Shown piece after piece: positions 20,228-29,392 of a stretch of DNA of 64,000 nt. This stretch comes from Andalucia godoyi (lineage: Eukaryota > Discoba > Jakobea > Jakobida > Andaluciidae), in contig VRVR01000002.1 in NCBI GenBank assembly GCA_009859145.1, positions 372,001-436,000 on the forward strand, written 5' to 3'. The notes under the pieces were generated by a model. The model was not told the DNA's origin and searched no databases. It saw only the letters and a program-made list of their open reading frames with translations. A program made the translations under genes and the position numbers. Position 1 is the stretch's first letter; each line of letters opens with the position of its first letter.

Positions 20228-22099
20228 ATGGCTGAATTGGTGGTCGAGTGTAGTCGTTCGTTTAGCGCGCAGGAGTACAACATCCACGATGCTGCTCGGT
20301 TGCAAAAGACCGGCTCGATGAACATGTGCCTTACAGTGCGTGTTCAAGACGACTCATCGTTTCGATTCTGCAAGGAGGCTCTGCAGAAGGCTTGTCGATT
20401 GGCACAAGCGCAGCATCCTTCGCTGCGGACATGCATTCGCCCAGAGTCCACAGAGCTGTATGTTGGCTCTCTTGCATCCGTCGAGCCAATCGCGATCCAA
20501 ACACTCAATGATGTCCCACACCCGTCCTTTCGAACACACCGTCTTGATTTCAAAAAGTCAGGAAAACCGTCGAATGCGGATCTCGTGAAACTTGCACAGT
20601 CTGAACTTGCACGACCGTTCGAATACCGACCGTTTGCTGTTCCCGTCCGGTTTTTGTTTGTGTCTGACAAGCTTGTATTGTTCACCATGGACCACCGGCT
20701 TGCAGACGGAACCGCTGGAAACACAGCATGCAGATGCATTTTCGATTGTTATCAGTCGATTGTTAGACGACCGTCGTTTTCTGCGCTTGTGGACTCCTCG
20801 ACAGACGGGTTGCATCCGGAGTACTCCACATATGAACCGTCGAAGAGCATTCCTCGAGCAGAAGACGTCTCTCCACGCGGCATTTCCGCATACTTTTTGG
20901 CGCTTTTGCGAGTGGTTGAAATTTTGTCGTCGCTCCTGAGCCTTTCGGGACTACCGGAGAGGCTGGCCAGGCGTCCTTCTCGGAAAAAATTGACTTGGGC
21001 TGCCGTGCTTGCGTTCATCATCGCGCTTCCGCATATCATCGTTTCGTTTCTGCGGTCCTGTCACAGCACAATGTATTATCTCATTGCGGATCACTACCGT
21101 GAGGGCGAAATCGAAACGGATCTTGTCCTGTTCCAGTTTTCGGAGAAAGAAACGAGCATGATCCGCAGCATGTGCAAAACGCACAAGATCACAGTCGGTG
21201 CTTTTCTGCTGACGGCATTTTCAAGTGCATTTGCATGCGCGACCGCAAGAAAGGGCGAGAAGAATCGAAAAATGAAACTGTGGTCGCAGTTTGTGGTGGA
21301 CATGAGAAGGTTTTATGAGCCGGAAGCGTATTTCCAGAAGAGTTCTGCGGGCCACTTCATCACACAGGGCAATTTTGTCTCTGTGATCGATTGTTTCCTG
21401 AAGGCACGCCCTTGTCCATGTTTGGATCAGACAGACTTTTCGGGACCTCCTCACCTCGCAGTGCAAAAGTGGCGAGTGTGGTTCTGGAATCAGTGCCGCG
21501 AAGTGCGCAACGCAATGATGTGGACCATCAAAAGTGGTGGCTTGATGAGAAGCATGCTGTTTGTTGAGCATGTTCGGTGGCTTACCAAGAGACTTCAGGC
21601 CCTCCCGCAATCCGCATTGGTTGCGCCAACTTTCTCTCTATCGAATCTCGGAGCATTCGACGGATCGAACGGAAATGGCGCTGTTAGCGGAAACGGAACG
21701 TCGGATGCTCTGGCCTCTGCAGCTAGTCCGGTTCACAGTGTGCGGGACGTTGTGGCGGCTACACTCCCGGCGGAGATTCCGGGCTCTTCGGAATCCACGA
21801 CCTCCTCGTTCAGTTCGCTGCCATCTGATAAGTCATCTGTGCCTGGCTCGCTGTCCGATCTTTCTCAGAGCGATTACTTCCAGCACTTTGACATGTTCTG
21901 CGCAACCACGGCCCCCCTTGCCATCCCCCACTGCCTCATTACCACAGTCACCGTGAACGGAAAGCTCTCTGGTACTATTGGGTTCGCCAATGGAATCGTG
22001 GATCGCAGCCTTGTCGAGGCAGTCGTCGTTCATCTGAGACACATTGTGCATTGCTGCTTGTACGATGCCCTGCGCTCTGAAAAGAAGATAGTATCGTAG
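20228..22099 (+). CDS. Probable CoA-dependent acyltransferase (condensation-domain / alcohol acetyltransferase-like)
   Basis: A 623-residue protein of the chloramphenicol acetyltransferase-like superfamily that transfers acyl groups from CoA. The active-site motif HxxxD is present as MDHRLADG (H156, D160). It lies after a beta-strand (RFLFVSDKLVLFT) and a first half that starts with the typical MNMCLTVRVQDDSSF strand. The second half has the SNLGAF motif at the domain junction and a closing VNGKLSGTIGFANGIVDRSLVEAVVVHL segment. A long hydrophobic stretch near 265-300 (AAVLAFIIALPHIIVSFL) may sit on a membrane. The frame stays open to 20051, but only through hydrophobic T-rich leader without an ATG. 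The acyl acceptor is unknown: alcohol, diacylglycerol or polyketide are all possible. Confidence 0.72.
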   Translation: MAELVVECSRSFSAQEYNIHDAARLQKTGSMNMCLTVRVQDDSSFRFCKEALQKACRLAQAQHPSLRTCIRPESTELYVGSLASVEPIAIQTLNDVPHPSFRTHRLDFKKSGKPSNADLVKLAQSELARPFEYRPFAVPVRFLFVSDKLVLFTMDHRLADGTAGNTACRCIFDCYQSIVRRPSFSALVDSSTDGLHPEYSTYEPSKSIPRAEDVSPRGISAYFLALLRVVEILSSLLSLSGLPERLARRPSRKKLTWAAVLAFIIALPHIIVSFLRSCHSTMYYLIADHYREGEIETDLVLFQFSEKETSMIRSMCKTHKITVGAFLLTAFSSAFACATARKGEKNRKMKLWSQFVVDMRRFYEPEAYFQKSSAGHFITQGNFVSVIDCFLKARPCPCLDQTDFSGPPHLAVQKWRVWFWNQCREVRNAMMWTIKSGGLMRSMLFVEHVRWLTKRLQALPQSALVAPTFSLSNLGAFDGSNGNGAVSGNGTSDALASAASPVHSVRDVVAATLPAEIPGSSESTTSSFSSLPSDKSSVPGSLSDLSQSDYFQHFDMFCATTAPLAIPHCLITTVTVNGKLSGTIGFANGIVDRSLVEAVVVHLRHIVHCCLYDALRSEKKIVS

Positions 22100-22347
22100 A
22101 CGGTCACGTGCCCCTCCGTCCCCTCTCTGTATAGTAGTATATGCACTCCTCTCTCGGAAGCAAAAACCGAACCGCCCCTCTGTTCAATACCCTGATTTAT
22201 ATCGTACAACGAAACCCAAAGGAGCAGCAACAGTCCCATCATCATATTTTACACGTCAAAAAAAAAAACCACAAAACCATAAAACCACACACACACAGAG
22301 GGGGGTGCAACTCCCACATGAAACAGCAAACGACAGAATGGGCCTGT

Positions 22348-22752
22348 CTACAGTCCACCATGCCATTCAATGCTCTTCTGCGCTTCGTACACGGTCGAGA
22401 TTGCCGCTGCGGACGCGACGATTCCGGCCGGAACAAGCTTCCTTGTTCGGAGCGCGCGAGCTCCCATGACGGCAGTCAGTGCGACGGAGAGTACAGTTGC
22501 GAGATCATGTCCCTCCTTTTCCTTTCCAGACTGAATAAGGTATCCGGCACCTGTGAACAGCGCTCCAAAACCAAGTCCAGCAGCCAGCGAAGGCACGGAC
22601 TTGGCCTTTGCATAGCCCATAAGACCACCTGCAGCTACGAGAAGCGCCATAGAAAAGGGCAGATGTGCTTCACCGGGCATGTTGGATGGATGAAAATTGT
22701 AGAAAAATGCAACAACAACCGACGCTACAACTAGGACCAATGGATGAATCAT
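22348..22752 (-). CDS. TMEM14 family membrane protein
   Basis: A 134-residue protein of the TMEM14/UPF0136 family (mitochondrial or plastid envelope; animal TMEM14C moves a haem precursor, plant FAX proteins export fatty acids). Four hydrophobic helices are visible: HPLVLVVASVVVAFFYNF, AGGLMGYAKAKSVPSLAAGL, the FGALFTGAGYLIQ segment and the C-terminal VLSVALTAVMGARALRTRK region. The Gly-rich AAGGLMGYAKAKSVPSL core and the ALRTRKLVPAG motif are typical. Start at the ATG three codons inside a longer GTG-opened frame. Which organelle it serves is not clear from the sequence. Confidence 0.85.
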   Translation of the reverse strand: MIHPLVLVVASVVVAFFYNFHPSNMPGEAHLPFSMALLVAAGGLMGYAKAKSVPSLAAGLGFGALFTGAGYLIQSGKEKEGHDLATVLSVALTAVMGARALRTRKLVPAGIVASAAAISTVYEAQKSIEWHGGL

Positions 22753-23105
22753 ACACACCACTGAACCCCAAAAAAGAACAACAACAAGGAAACACAGAGA
22801 AGAAGGAAAAGAAATTAACCAAAAACAAAACTTTTGGTTGCTCAGTTATTATTGGAGAAGAAGTTGAAGCAGCCTCGGTACAGCCGACACGCCTGATCGC
22901 TGGCAGAGGCTGGTGAGAAGGATGAGAAAGAAGAAAAACAAAACAAAAAAAACCAAGAAACAACACAGTTGGATGAGAGGCCAGCCATGAGAGGAAGCCC
23001 GGAATGAAACAACCGGATTCCAAAAATGGACCATGCGAACGTGCGAGCATTGAAACGCGACGACGAAGTTACCAGGATGTACCCAGCAGTCGACAGTACA
23101 TTGCG
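22753..23105. other. Intergenic between two minus-strand genes
   Basis: 353 bases holding the TMEM14 promoter and the 3' flank of the next gene; A-rich on the plus strand with a run of AAACAAAA near 22935-22965. No gene is seen. Confidence 0.5.
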
Positions 23106-25538
23106 CTACTTGTAGGTCATCTGCGGATCTAACCAAATGCCGTGCACCGCAATGAGCTGTCGAAACTCCCCAATCCCGCTTGAAGTTTTGTACAAGGTCA
23201 GAAGAATTTTGAAAGCTGGGAACGGTTCGTCAATGTACAGCGTCATGGCCATCGCAGGGTTCGTACGGAACATTTCTACGGGTTGCCACGCCAAAGAGGA
23301 AAACGAGCCGCTGGAATCGCGAAGGCTTCCCAGCAGTCTCGAGTCAGCAGACATGATCCGCCACACACGCAGATACGGATTGGGGGGTAGGGTTTTCACA
23401 ATGACATGTGCGATGCGAGTACTGTCGAATCCCCGCTCATCTCCAAAGAACAGGTCATATTTTTGCCGAAGAATCTTGGTGACGTACTGGTCAAATGATT
23501 CGCAAGACGAAATCATCTCCATCAGCGAACGGCCGCTGAATAGGTGACGGACAATCAAAGTGCAGTACGGTGACGACGGCAAATCCTTTAAATTGCCAAC
23601 GAATTGGAAAGGAACGATTTTCCCAGGCACATCGCAAACAGATGCCGCCAACGTGTGACCGAGGTAGATGTCAAATACACGCTGCTTTCGTCTTGGAATC
23701 GTCGCAACTTCCATGTCCAGAAAAGCAGAAACTGTATCCTTCACTGCACCTACGATGTTTGTGGAAGAGGAAGCGAGGGAACTCCTCTGCGCCAGCACAC
23801 GTTCCAGCAGGTCTCTGTTTTCTTTGGAGGTCAAGCGGTTTAGGAAAACTTCCAGCTCCGGGAACCGCTTGACTAGGGGATCATTTCGGTTTTCCTCTTC
23901 CTCAGCGGCCTGGTTCGCTGCCACAGGCTTGTGCAGCGTGATGATCCTAGGGGAGGGTCTGGAGGACAACGTGGCACCGCCCAGCGATGACTTTTCCACA
24001 AGCGACTTTTTGCGACTGAGTTGCAGCACCGGCGGATCCTTGTCCACCGACGTGTTTTTGGGTAGCATGGGCCGATCTGACGAATCGCCGCCACTTCCTG
24101 CTTCCTCCTTCCTCCTCACACTGTTGGGAACACTGCCAGTTGTGCTCGACGATCGAAAGAAGGACTTTAAAACCTGGGTCATATGGAGAACGGCCAAGCA
24201 GAAGTCTGACATTTCCAACCGACGTGTTTCAGGGCAGCAATGTTCAGAAAAGAAACGGGCCCACATATCGCGGCACACAACAAGTCCGAAATCTAGCCCG
24301 AACTGCGTCCATCCAGACTGAGCCATGACCACCTTTGACGACTCTTGCAAATCCGAATACACAAAGAACAACTTGCGAAACCACTGATTGCTGGCCGCGT
24401 CCCGCGCACGGCGTTGCCCCAACAAAGTGACAAGATTGACTCCGCGAGAAAGACCAAAGTCCTCCGCAGGCACCCACAGGTCTTCTGCCTCGGCCCGCAG
24501 TTCAAACTGCACATGGTCATAGTCAAAGGCTACCGAGTGATCCATGATGCTCTTGTCCTTTGCCATGGAAATTCCAAACAGGCGCTCATAGTTTCGCTCG
24601 ATACGCTCCCTGAACCACGCCAGGCGATCCGAGATTTGCGTTGCATCGTATCCAGATTCCCGAATGGACGCGCCGATGCGAACCAAGCCCTCGACGAACT
24701 CTTGAAAATCAATCAATCCAACGTTGTTTTCAGAGCGGTGCAGATTGTTGCATTTCGCAAACACGAGAGCAAGCGCATGTTCAGAATGCCACCATGGCGT
24801 GATTCCAAACTGACGGCCAAAGGCAAGGAAATCTTGCAAACAGACTTTTCGATGAGACGCAATGACTGCATCCGTGTCGATCCATTCAGCGTGCAGCACC
24901 GATTTGACGACGTCTGAGAAGTAAAAGAAAATGCGTTTCAACGGAAGTCGATATTCCATGAAGAATCCAGAACAAGAATACAGCGAAAACCCGGCTTGAT
25001 CGTCGATTCCAGGCAGAAAAGCATTAATTCCCTGCTCGTTTTGCAAGCGATCCATCAGCGAATTCAAGTAGGACTTTCGGAATTTATCCGAGAACGAGAA
25101 GCAGCGAGTGGCAGTGTCACGTGACTTCAGTTCTGGAATGAAGTGGGCGTCCATTTTCAAAAGCGCCTTTGTAAATTCTGCCAGCGAAAACAACGTGTTC
25201 TTCTTCATGCTTGGTGCAGCATCAGCAGCAGCAGTGGCGGCGGCGGCGGTGGTGGTGGTGGTGGTAGTGGTGAAGAGATGCAAGTGATCGGTTGGATACT
25301 GGTCTCCCGAGTACGCAACACATGACAATGCAAACATGAACTGATCGCCTGTCATTCGAAGCTGGGATGCAAGCAAGGGTCGTCCTTCACGAATCGTCTG
25401 CACCACACTTTGTGAAAGACCAATCACAAAAGGCGCCTCTGGAGATGCGTTTGACAATTCAACCGGTGCCAGAATCACGCAAAACGCCTGAAACAGGTAC
25501 TCAACGCAGTCCATACCCGCAATGTCACATTCCGTCAT
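23106..25538 (-). CDS. Large protein of unknown function with an EF-hand-like segment
   Basis: From the ATG at 25538 the product is 810 residues. I do not recognise the family. A Thr/Ala run (about residues 90-108) comes from a GTG/GGC triplet repeat. Around residues 250-310 the pattern DFLAFGRQFGITPWW...ALALVFAKCN...GLIDFQEFVEGLVRIG resembles a degenerate EF-hand pair of the kind found in protist cytoskeletal proteins. A Ser/Arg-rich linker follows at about 500-590. The C-terminal 220 residues are well-ordered alternating strands and helices (QRVFDIYLGHTLAASV, PYCTLIVRHLFSGRSLMEMI, NPAMAMTLYIDEPFPAFKIL). The frame is open upstream to 25871, but only through an AT-repeat and the antisense of a mobile element, so the nearer ATG was chosen. 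Confidence 0.65.
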   Translation of the reverse strand: MTECDIAGMDCVEYLFQAFCVILAPVELSNASPEAPFVIGLSQSVVQTIREGRPLLASQLRMTGDQFMFALSCVAYSGDQYPTDHLHLFTTTTTTTTAAAATAAADAAPSMKKNTLFSLAEFTKALLKMDAHFIPELKSRDTATRCFSFSDKFRKSYLNSLMDRLQNEQGINAFLPGIDDQAGFSLYSCSGFFMEYRLPLKRIFFYFSDVVKSVLHAEWIDTDAVIASHRKVCLQDFLAFGRQFGITPWWHSEHALALVFAKCNNLHRSENNVGLIDFQEFVEGLVRIGASIRESGYDATQISDRLAWFRERIERNYERLFGISMAKDKSIMDHSVAFDYDHVQFELRAEAEDLWVPAEDFGLSRGVNLVTLLGQRRARDAASNQWFRKLFFVYSDLQESSKVVMAQSGWTQFGLDFGLVVCRDMWARFFSEHCCPETRRLEMSDFCLAVLHMTQVLKSFFRSSSTTGSVPNSVRRKEEAGSGGDSSDRPMLPKNTSVDKDPPVLQLSRKKSLVEKSSLGGATLSSRPSPRIITLHKPVAANQAAEEEENRNDPLVKRFPELEVFLNRLTSKENRDLLERVLAQRSSLASSSTNIVGAVKDTVSAFLDMEVATIPRRKQRVFDIYLGHTLAASVCDVPGKIVPFQFVGNLKDLPSSPYCTLIVRHLFSGRSLMEMISSCESFDQYVTKILRQKYDLFFGDERGFDSTRIAHVIVKTLPPNPYLRVWRIMSADSRLLGSLRDSSGSFSSLAWQPVEMFRTNPAMAMTLYIDEPFPAFKILLTLYKTSSGIGEFRQLIAVHGIWLDPQMTYK

Positions 25539-26464
25539 CGTTCCTCGTTGCCCATGTAATAATAACATAACAATGACAAAAATCATAATAGCAATAATAA
25601 GAATAATAAGAATAATAAGAGGCTGCAGCTTCTTCTGGAAAATCAAATAAGTCAGTATCGGAATTAGCATCAAGTCTTTTGAAGCCTGTGACACAGGCTC
25701 CGCATATTCGACACTCTTTAACGCAACATCCATACCATCTATTCTATCATTCGTTGGCTTCACTTTTTGCAACGTCTGTTCCGTAAGGCGACCGAGTATC
25801 GCGAGCGCCATGTTGCCATCGTGACGGAGGAGGACACGTCGAAAACGTGCGGGCGCTGCGGCGAGATCCATGCACGTCGAGGCGGAAGCAAAGTGTTTGC
25901 ATGTCCCGCGTGCAGCTCACAGATTGATCGAGATTGGGAACGGAGCGCGGAACATTTATCTGAAGAACGCCGTGAGGCGTGTTGGGGGCCTATCCCCTTC
26001 CCGGCAACGGGATGCATATGCATGTTCAGTGTATAATGTAGGCGTCTGCATTGGCTATTTTCCCTGTGATTTCCCCGTATCGGACAACATCGATCAATTG
26101 TCACTCGTTAGACACGAGTAACGAGTCACAAGCCACGATGGAGAATATCAGTACGTATGCATACTGACAGGTGGAGAAAGAACGAAAGACAGTAAGAAAG
26201 AAGAAGATCATGAACAAGGGATAATAGAGGCTTCTTTTGGTGCATGATCTTCCCCAATCTCTCTGCCAAGACATGCAGACAAAGAAAAAGCAAGACGTTT
26301 TCTTTTTCAGAAAATAGAACAGAAGAAGGAGTCAGAAGAAGTAAGAAGAATTAAATATGGCGATGAAGATAACAAGAATAATAGGAATACACCAATCAAG
26401 CACGATGCAATACACAAGAGCGACGATCCAGAGCGGGTAAACACCGGTGCTGGAGGTGGCTACG
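25539..26464. other. Intergenic region with a degenerate Fanzor-type element
   Basis: 926 bases. 25539-25689 holds AAT/AAG triplet repeats. 25690-26046 is element copy 2 (listed separately). 26047-26464 is A/G-rich 3' flank of the twin CX9C gene, with an inverted-repeat-like CACTCGTTAGACACGAGTAA at about 26102-26121. No other gene is seen. Confidence 0.5.
25690..26046 (+). mobile_element. Degenerate Fanzor/TnpB-type element, copy 2 (zinc-ribbon fragment)
   Basis: The left part (acaggctccgcatattcgac to cattcgttgg) matches the internal left end of copies 1 and 3. It then enters a coding remnant. Read from about 25761 this gives RKATEYRERHVAIVTEE, TSKTCGRCGEIHARRGGSKV, FACPACSS and IDRD, the C-terminal zinc ribbon (CX2C...CX2C) and RuvC-III Asp of TnpB/Fanzor nucleases. 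An extra G after DRDW shifts the frame, so the following NGARNIYLKNAVRRVG block is in another frame. The N-terminal and central nuclease regions are missing. The right-end hairpin is deleted, but the terminal atgtaggcgtc is kept. It is not functional as a protein. Confidence 0.85.
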
Positions 26465-26671
26465 TTATGATGGCTGCTGGCCAGACTGCTCCCATCTGGA
26501 ACCAGTTGCACTTTGTGTGTAACCGTTTCGTTTCATGCATTCCGTCAATGCATCCAGTCGTGATTTGCACACCGTAAACAACTGGTTGTCGTTTTCCTTA
26601 AGGCACGTCTGAAGTCGTGCCGATTCATCTGGACAGTGCTTGCAAGTCAGGCAGCTTTTCTGGTTACCCAT
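26465..26671 (-). CDS. Twin CX9C mitochondrial protein, Cox17-like
   Basis: A 68-residue CHCH protein. Six Cys: C7, C10, C13, C23, C35, C45; C13-x9-C23 and C35-x9-C45 form the twin CX9C helical hairpin imported by the Mia40 disulfide relay. The string CPDESARLQTC followed by ECMKRNGY closely resembles the Cox17 copper chaperone pattern (CPETxxARDxC and ECMRALG). The Cys cluster ahead of it (KSCLTCKHC) would be the copper site, though spaced differently from the usual CCxC. Assignment to Cox17 rather than another twin CX9C protein is tentative. The ATG at 26671 was chosen over an upstream GTG. Confidence 0.7.
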   Translation of the reverse strand: MGNQKSCLTCKHCPDESARLQTCLKENDNQLFTVCKSRLDALTECMKRNGYTQSATGSRWEQSGQQPS

Positions 26672-27233
26672 TCTTTTTCCTGTTCCTCTCCCTGTCACTG
26701 TTGGTGTTTCTGTTGTTCGCAGTCTACGCTTTCAACAGCCCCTCTTATTCTTGTGTGTTTGGCAGAATGAAAAAAAAAAAGAAAAAAAAAAGAATTAAAA
26801 AACCAAATACTCGGCGGCGTATTCACCAGCGTCCGTGTGCCTTCAGAAAAAACTGCCGGTTGAGAGCTCGCGATAGGACATGTGAGCAGAAAGCACGCCC
26901 TTTCTGTTTCCCGGGATTGGGAGGTTCCCTGGACGCACCTTGAACACTCCTGGGCCGCCAATACCAGCCGAACGAAATCCGACCATTCGCAAGCAGTTAG
27001 AAGTTTTCCTGATCCACCTCGCACGAGCGCGGTTTTCTTATCATCCACCTCGCATCGCCCGTAGCATGGCCCCACACTATACTTACTCATGTAAGATGTC
27101 GGATCCCCATAGTTTTGTTCATCTGCAGCGTTCGTCACGGAAAGGAGTTGTTCAACGACGTTGTTTTATTTTATTTTATTTTCCTTTTGCGGCTGTTGTG
27201 GTTGTTGCTGGTGTGGCCTGCTGGAAGAGAAGA
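26672..27233. other. Divergent promoter region
   Basis: 562 bases between the twin CX9C gene (minus) and the STPGR-repeat gene (plus). Includes a poly-A tract at about 26767-26800. A minus-strand open frame at 26695-27138 contains MSKYSVGPCYGRCE but has no recognisable domain and crosses the poly-A tract, so it is not called. Confidence 0.45.
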
Positions 27234-29152
27234 ATGGCATCTGCAAGGTCTCCGACGACAGTGTTCAGACATGCGACGAATCCAGGTATGCTTTGTGCTG
27301 CGTTTATATTGTGACTGTTATTGTTATTATTTTTTCCCCCCCTAATTACTGTGGGTGTAGGCTAAACACACGTTTTTTGTGTTTTTCAACGTCCCTTAAT
27401 TGCTGACTGATTCTTATTATTTTGAATGAATTTCCGTTCGTGCTTCGATATGTTTTAGAAAAGGTGTTCATATCCAAGGAGCACGACCTCGTGGAAAACC
27501 GAGGACGAGATTCTCCGGGTCCAGGATACTATTCTCCAGATGAAGGGACGGACAAGAACACGGTGTTTACGTCGACGTTTCCAAAGGCCGAAGCTGTGTC
27601 TGCGTTTACTCGTGTCGAGCCGGCGTCGGATGAGCAGCTCATGTACTACAAGAATGCAAAGCTCCCGGATATGACTCGAGAGAAACACGCATTTCCAAAA
27701 GACCGGCGTTTCAACGATGCTGTGTTCATCAGTAAACTGCATTCTGACAATCCGGCATACCAAGGCCGAGAAAGCCCTGGGCCCGGAGTGTACGAGCCAA
27801 AGTATGCGGCAACGTCGTCGACGGTGAAAGGAGGCTCTTTTTCAAAGTCGTCTGGACAACTCGATCCAGTCCTCATCAACGCGTCACAAGTTCCGGGGCC
27901 AAAGTACGATCTGAAATCATCGCTGAAAACTGGGAAGGTCGAATGTCGTGCAGAGAATGATGAATATCTGGAACGAGCAAGGACCGCCCACGAGATCAAA
28001 AAGAGGAGGACGGCCACAAATCGGAAGTTCTTTGTCAGTCGCGCCGCAGTGATTGAGAAGGCTGTGGACGCCGAAACAGAGCGGCGCAATCGATACGTCG
28101 ACATGAAACAGGTTCACAGGTACATTTCCAAAGGTCACTCTTCCGTGTACAGTGGCCTTGAAGGCCCCGGTCCTGGAGGGCTACTGCCAGCGCTTGCCGA
28201 TCGGACTTCGTCTCCCTCCATTTCTTTTCCAATGTCAACGTCTGCTCAGGAGGCTCTTCGGCATATCAGCCCTGCGCATGCCCGTTCTCTCGCTGTCGGT
28301 CTACTTGAGACTCCCTCTCCACTTCACTACGATGTCAAAGACCCGGTCGCTTCGACGTCGGCGTCTTACACAATTCCCAAAGCAGGACGGTCGTCAGTCG
28401 GATTTGGGCATCCAACCTCTCCTGGACCAGCCGCCTATGCCGCGGCCGACATCCCGCTTGCGCAGAAACGCAGCGTGTCTGCGTTTTCGTTCGGTCACGA
28501 AACCAGAAGCGGCAGATCCGCGCTCTGCGAGAAGTTGTTTCACGAGAACCCGGCCGCTGTTCCGGACTGTCCCCCTCGGCGATACCTAGGACCCGGTTTC
28601 GAAGACAGTCTCCGCGGGACCCAGTCACCAGGCGCAAAGTATAACGTACCGGATTCCGTGGGCAAGGCACCCGCATTCACATTCTCGAAAACCGCACGAG
28701 TCTCTCCGTTTGTAGCGTCCGATGCTGCTGGCGAAGCCACCAGCCCTACCAACAGCACCAAAGATGCTGCTTCCATTGCCTCCACGAAGTTTGATTTGCT
28801 TGAACTGAGTCCACGTGATTCTCCGTCTGCGGATACAAAACATAGCAAAGGATTTACAATTTCCGGACGGGACCCTTCGGAAGACAAGAGATTCATTTCC
28901 GCTTCGCACGCCGCAGTGGAAATCAGGGGCCGAGAGTCTCCGGGGCCGGTGTACCTCCCGTCGCCCTCATCACAAGGACGCGTTTCCCCGCATTTCACGA
29001 TTCCCAAGGCGCCCAGGTCAGATCCTGCAAACCTTGAAGCCATGCGAGTGCCCGGCCCAATGTACTACCCGCATCCAGAAAAGCTGTCCACGTATCCGAC
29101 AACTCCTGCCTACTCAATTATGAGTCGAAGATCTCCTCCAACATCTGGATGA
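27234..29152 (+). CDS. SHIPPO/STPGR-repeat (ODF3-like) ciliary protein, one intron
   Basis: Two exons, 27234-27285 and 27459-29152, joined across a 173-base GTATG...TTTTAG intron; the spliced product is 581 residues. The join restores an N-terminal KVFISKEHD...GRDSPGPGYY unit. It matches later internal units AVFISKLHSDNPAYQGRESP and KRFISASHAAVEIRGRESPG, which is strong support for the intron. Repeated SPGPGxY / PGPKYD / SPGPAAY motifs (at least eight) define the STPGR family. ODF3/CIMAP relatives bind doublet microtubules of cilia and flagella, often at the lumen. Its presence argues for a flagellated stage. No other domain is visible. Confidence 0.88.
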
Positions 29153-29392
29153 CAAGGATAGTTTCCCTCCAGTTTCAATTCACATGTTCCCCTTCCCCCC
29201 TCCCCCTCTTTCCTTCCCTTATCGAACCCCAGCGAACTCACAGAAAGGAACTTCGATTAGACAGCACCGTTCCTTGAGCTCATGTCGGTTGTTTCGCATT
29301 TTTCTTAAATTTCTTTTTAATTACAAAAAACGCACTCTCGAAAACGACAGCAGACACTGTTTCTGGTTGCTGTTAAATGTGTCCATCCCATA

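Noticed and set aside
26695-27138. Minus-strand open frame with MSKYSVGPCYGRCE
   Set aside because: Cys-containing but without a recognisable family, lacks a clear start and runs through a poly-A/T tract into a hydrophobic artefact.
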